Shown piece after piece: positions 13,163-15,129 of a DNA stretch of 15,129 bases. Positions within the stretch are counted from its first letter, which is position 1; the number at the start of each line of letters is the position of its first letter. The translations under genes were made by a program, and so were the position numbers. The notes beneath the pieces were generated by a model. The model made no database searches. It was given only the letters and a program-made list of their open reading frames with translations, and was not told the DNA's origin. Source of the DNA: DATJPD01 sp036394195. Lineage in GTDB: Bacteria; Pseudomonadota; Alphaproteobacteria; CACIAM-22H2. The stretch is taken from positions 1 through 15,129 of the forward strand of contig DASWFO010000336.1 in NCBI GenBank assembly GCA_036394195.1. The letters are read 5' to 3'.

Positions 13163-14125
13163 TCATTCGAAGCGCACGCCGTGCTCCTCCAGCGTTTTGA
13201 TCAGCTGGGCCGCGTCGGCGATCCCGGTCCTGATCTCGGCGGCGAACTCGTCCGGCGAATTGGCGCCGATGAGATTGTCGAACTGCGCGATCTTCGCAGT
13301 GACATCGGGCGACCGGATCGCCGCGACCGTGGCCCGGCTGAGCCGGGCCAGCATCGGGCCTGGCAGGCCCGCGGGGCCCAGCAGGCCGATCCAGATCGGC
13401 AGCGCGTGGAATCCGGGGACCACCTCCGTGACGTCGGGAAGCGCCGCCAGCGCCGGCGGCCGGCCGTCATAGACCGCGAGCGGCTTGACCTCGGCGAGAA
13501 CCGGCACGATCGCCTGCACCGACGAGAACGAGACGTCGACCTCCTGGGCCAGCAGCGCCTGGACAATCGGTCCGACGCCCTTATACGTGACGTGAGTCAT
13601 CTCGATGCCGGCGGCGAGATTGAAGCTCTCGCCGTCGAGGTGCTGCCCCGAGCCGACCCCGTTGCTGGCGAACGACAATTTCCCCGGATGGCGCCGGGCC
13701 TCGGCGACCAGCTCCCGGAGCGAGGCGACGGGCAGGGATTTTCGGACCACCACCGCCCGCATGCCGGTGATCACCCGGGTGATCGGCGTGAAATCGCGGC
13801 GCGGATCGAACGGCGCGGTCCGGGTCACCAGCGGCGCGGTCACGATGGTCGTCGAGCTGGTGTGCAGCAGCGTGTAGCCGTCCGGGGCGGCGCGCGCGAC
13901 CATATCGGCCCCGACGAAGCCGTTCGCCCCGGGGCGGTTGTCGATCACGATCGGCTGGCCGAGCAGCTCCTGGAGGCGCGCCTGCATCACGCGCAGCGAC
14001 ACGTCGGCGCCGCCGGGTGCGAAGGGCACCACGACGCGGATCGGCTTCGAGGGAAAGTCCTGCGCCGCGGCGGCGGCCGGAGACGCCGAAAGAATCGCTG
14101 TCGCTAGCCAAGCCCCAATTCGCAT
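13163..14125 (-). CDS. TctC/Bug-family solute-binding protein 3
   Basis: Periplasmic receptor of 320 aa with a signal peptide (MRIGAWLATAILSASPAAA, cleaved before QDFPSKP). Marks: KPIRVVVPFAPGGADVSLR, RPGANGFVGADMVARAAPDG, FDPRRDFTPITRV, TYKGVGPIVQALLAQEVDV and a final LIKTLEEHGVRF. Here the usual G-G-x-x-D is GGADVSLR, and the ligand loop has YKGVGPIVQALLAQEV, both unlike the other two receptors of the window, so it is no recent copy of them. Ribosome site is weak (TAGGCG). It lies downstream of the hydrolase gene on the same strand, separated by the REP pair. No TctA/TctB is visible. Confidence 0.9.
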   Translation of the reverse strand: MRIGAWLATAILSASPAAAAAQDFPSKPIRVVVPFAPGGADVSLRVMQARLQELLGQPIVIDNRPGANGFVGADMVARAAPDGYTLLHTSSTTIVTAPLVTRTAPFDPRRDFTPITRVITGMRAVVVRKSLPVASLRELVAEARRHPGKLSFASNGVGSGQHLDGESFNLAAGIEMTHVTYKGVGPIVQALLAQEVDVSFSSVQAIVPVLAEVKPLAVYDGRPPALAALPDVTEVVPGFHALPIWIGLLGPAGLPGPMLARLSRATVAAIRSPDVTAKIAQFDNLIGANSPDEFAAEIRTGIADAAQLIKTLEEHGVRFE

Positions 14126-14142
14126 CGCCGCGCCTACAATTC

Positions 14143-14178
14143 ACCCCGACCCCAACCCTCCCCCGTCAAGGGGGAGGG
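14143..14178. repeat. REP-like C/G-rich palindrome R3
   Basis: Perfect 9-bp stem CCCTCCCCC (14156-14164) with GGGGGAGGG (14170-14178), loop GTCAA, C-rich tail on the left. It forms an inverted pair with R4, tails pointing outward, in the gap between the hydrolase and TctC genes. Confidence 0.65.
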
Positions 14179-14207
14179 AGTAGGAGTTCTTCATATAGCG
14201 CCTCTTT

Positions 14208-14244
14208 CCCCTCCCCCCTTGCGGGGGAGGGTAGGGTGGGGGGG
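14208..14244. repeat. REP-like C/G-rich palindrome R4
   Basis: Perfect 9-bp stem CCCTCCCCC (14209-14217) with GGGGGAGGG (14223-14231), and a G-rich tail that touches the stop codon of the hydrolase gene (14245-14247). With R3 it encloses a 30-bp non-repeated spacer. It probably shapes the 3' end of the hydrolase mRNA and reduces read-through into the TctC gene. Confidence 0.65.
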
Positions 14245-15129
14245 TTACCCTGCTTTCGAGGCGGGCTTCAGCGAGTTGTAGATCACGCGCACGAAGTTCG
14301 TGTTCTGCTCGTCGGTGGTTCCGACTTTCGCGCCGATGTCCTTCAGCGGGTTGGCGGCGACCGCTTCCTGCTCGCTCTTCCCCTGCTTGATCAAGGCCGC
14401 GACCCGCTCGCGGGCGGTCCCCAGCATCCGGCGATACTCGATGAGCTCCGCCCGGGTCGTGAGCGGGCCGTGGCCGGGCACGATCTTGGTCTGGTCGTTG
14501 GTCATCTTGATGTATTTGTCGACGCCCGCGATCATCCCGCGGATGTTGCCGCCATTGGCAAAGTCGATGTTCGGATAGCGGTTGCCGCGGCTCACGATAT
14601 CGCCGGTCGCCAGAACGTTGCGGTCCTTGAACCACACATAGCTGTCGCCGTCGGTGTGCGCGTTCTTCGGATGGCCGACCTGCGCCGTCAGTCCCTTCAG
14701 CTTCACCGAGGTCGAGCTCTTGTAGGTCTTGTTCGGCACCGCGTCGTCGGCGAGCGCCGGTGTTTTGGCGCCGGTCAGGCCGTTCGTGGTGCCGGCGAGC
14801 AGCCGGGACCGCACGTTCTCCTGAGCCACCGCCGTGGCGCCGTCCTTGCGGAACGCCCCGTCGCCGCCGACATGGTCGCCGTGGAAATGGGTGTTCACGA
14901 CATAGCGGATCGGCTGTTTCGAGATCGCCTCGATCGCCGCCTTGATCTTGTCGTGCATCGGCGCGAACTGGCTGTCGACCATGACGATCCCGTCGTCGCC
15001 GACCGCGACCGTGACGTTGCCGCCTGCCCCTTCGAGCATGTAGGTGCGGTTGCCGAGATCGGTGGTCTTGACCTGGATCTTCGAAAAGTCCGGCGGCTGC
15101 TGCGCCAGAGCCGGGCTCACCCCCAGAAT
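14245..15129 (-). CDS. Secreted metallo-beta-lactamase-fold hydrolase (5' end outside window)
   Basis: At least 294 aa of a periplasmic MBL-fold enzyme. The signature THFHGDHVGG gives the H-x-H-x-D-H zinc motif. Further ligands are likely the His of NAHTDGDSY, the Asp of LATGDIVSRG and the His of VPGHGPLT, so both metal sites look complete. The frame runs to the window edge and its first residues, ILGVSPALAQQPP, are the end of a signal peptide. The GTG at 15118-15120 is thus internal and the true start lies to the right. This subgroup is mostly uncharacterised; a true beta-lactamase role is possible but not supported. It precedes the third TctC gene, with the R3/R4 pair between them. Confidence 0.88.
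   Translation of the reverse strand: MLGVSPALAQQPPDFSKIQVKTTDLGNRTYMLEGAGGNVTVAVGDDGIVMVDSQFAPMHDKIKAAIEAISKQPIRYVVNTHFHGDHVGGDGAFRKDGATAVAQENVRSRLLAGTTNGLTGAKTPALADDAVPNKTYKSSTSVKLKGLTAQVGHPKNAHTDGDSYVWFKDRNVLATGDIVSRGNRYPNIDFANGGNIRGMIAGVDKYIKMTNDQTKIVPGHGPLTTRAELIEYRRMLGTARERVAALIKQGKSEQEAVAANPLKDIGAKVGTTDEQNTNFVRVIYNSLKPASKAG

Overview
The window is about 15 kb of high-GC DNA, roughly two thirds G+C. Coding style, TctC/Bug-type solute receptors, GlcG/HbpS protein, FixL-like kinase and GC-rich palindromic repeats all suggest a metabolically versatile, soil-type alphaproteobacterium, probably Rhizobiales- or Rhodospirillales-like. The genus cannot be read from the sequence. I found no rRNA, tRNA, CRISPR array, phage gene or insertion sequence. 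No stretch longer than 300 bases lacks a gene; the largest gap, 2994-3253, holds repeats and a gene remnant.

Left part (1-3253). An ABC importer permease of the SsuC/TauC type, cut by the window edge, ends in a strong hairpin. It is followed by a highly structured leader and then a cytoplasmic LVIVD-repeat beta-propeller protein. A converging hypothetical protein with a nuclease-like core lies beyond a nested palindromic repeat. Behind that gene, between two outward copies of a C/G-rich REP-like repeat, is the decayed 3' end of a DUF559 (Vsr-like) endonuclease gene with a Trp-to-stop change.

Centre (3254-8698) is the most coherent block. On the minus strand a VOC/extradiol-dioxygenase-like gene is followed by a flavin-dependent monooxygenase of the HsaA/HpaB-C2 type. 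On the plus strand, starting only 33 bp away, are a TctC solute receptor, a fumarylacetoacetate hydrolase-family enzyme and a MASE4 membrane histidine kinase. Together they look like a split uptake, hydroxylation, ring-cleavage and C-C hydrolysis module for an aromatic acid, with its own sensor kinase. The substrate is unknown, and the flavin reductase, the transporter membrane subunits and the response regulator are not in the window.

Right part (8701-15129) holds a periplasmic GlcG/HbpS-like protein, a second TctC receptor diverging from it, an outer-membrane beta-barrel protein, a converging proline-rich membrane-anchored protein, a third TctC receptor, and a secreted metallo-beta-lactamase-fold hydrolase that runs off the right edge. 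An inverted pair of the same REP-like repeat separates the last two.

The candidates most worth following up are the structured leader at 911-970, the REP-flanked DUF559 remnant, the split catabolic module with its orphan kinase, and the paired palindromes at 10437-10475.
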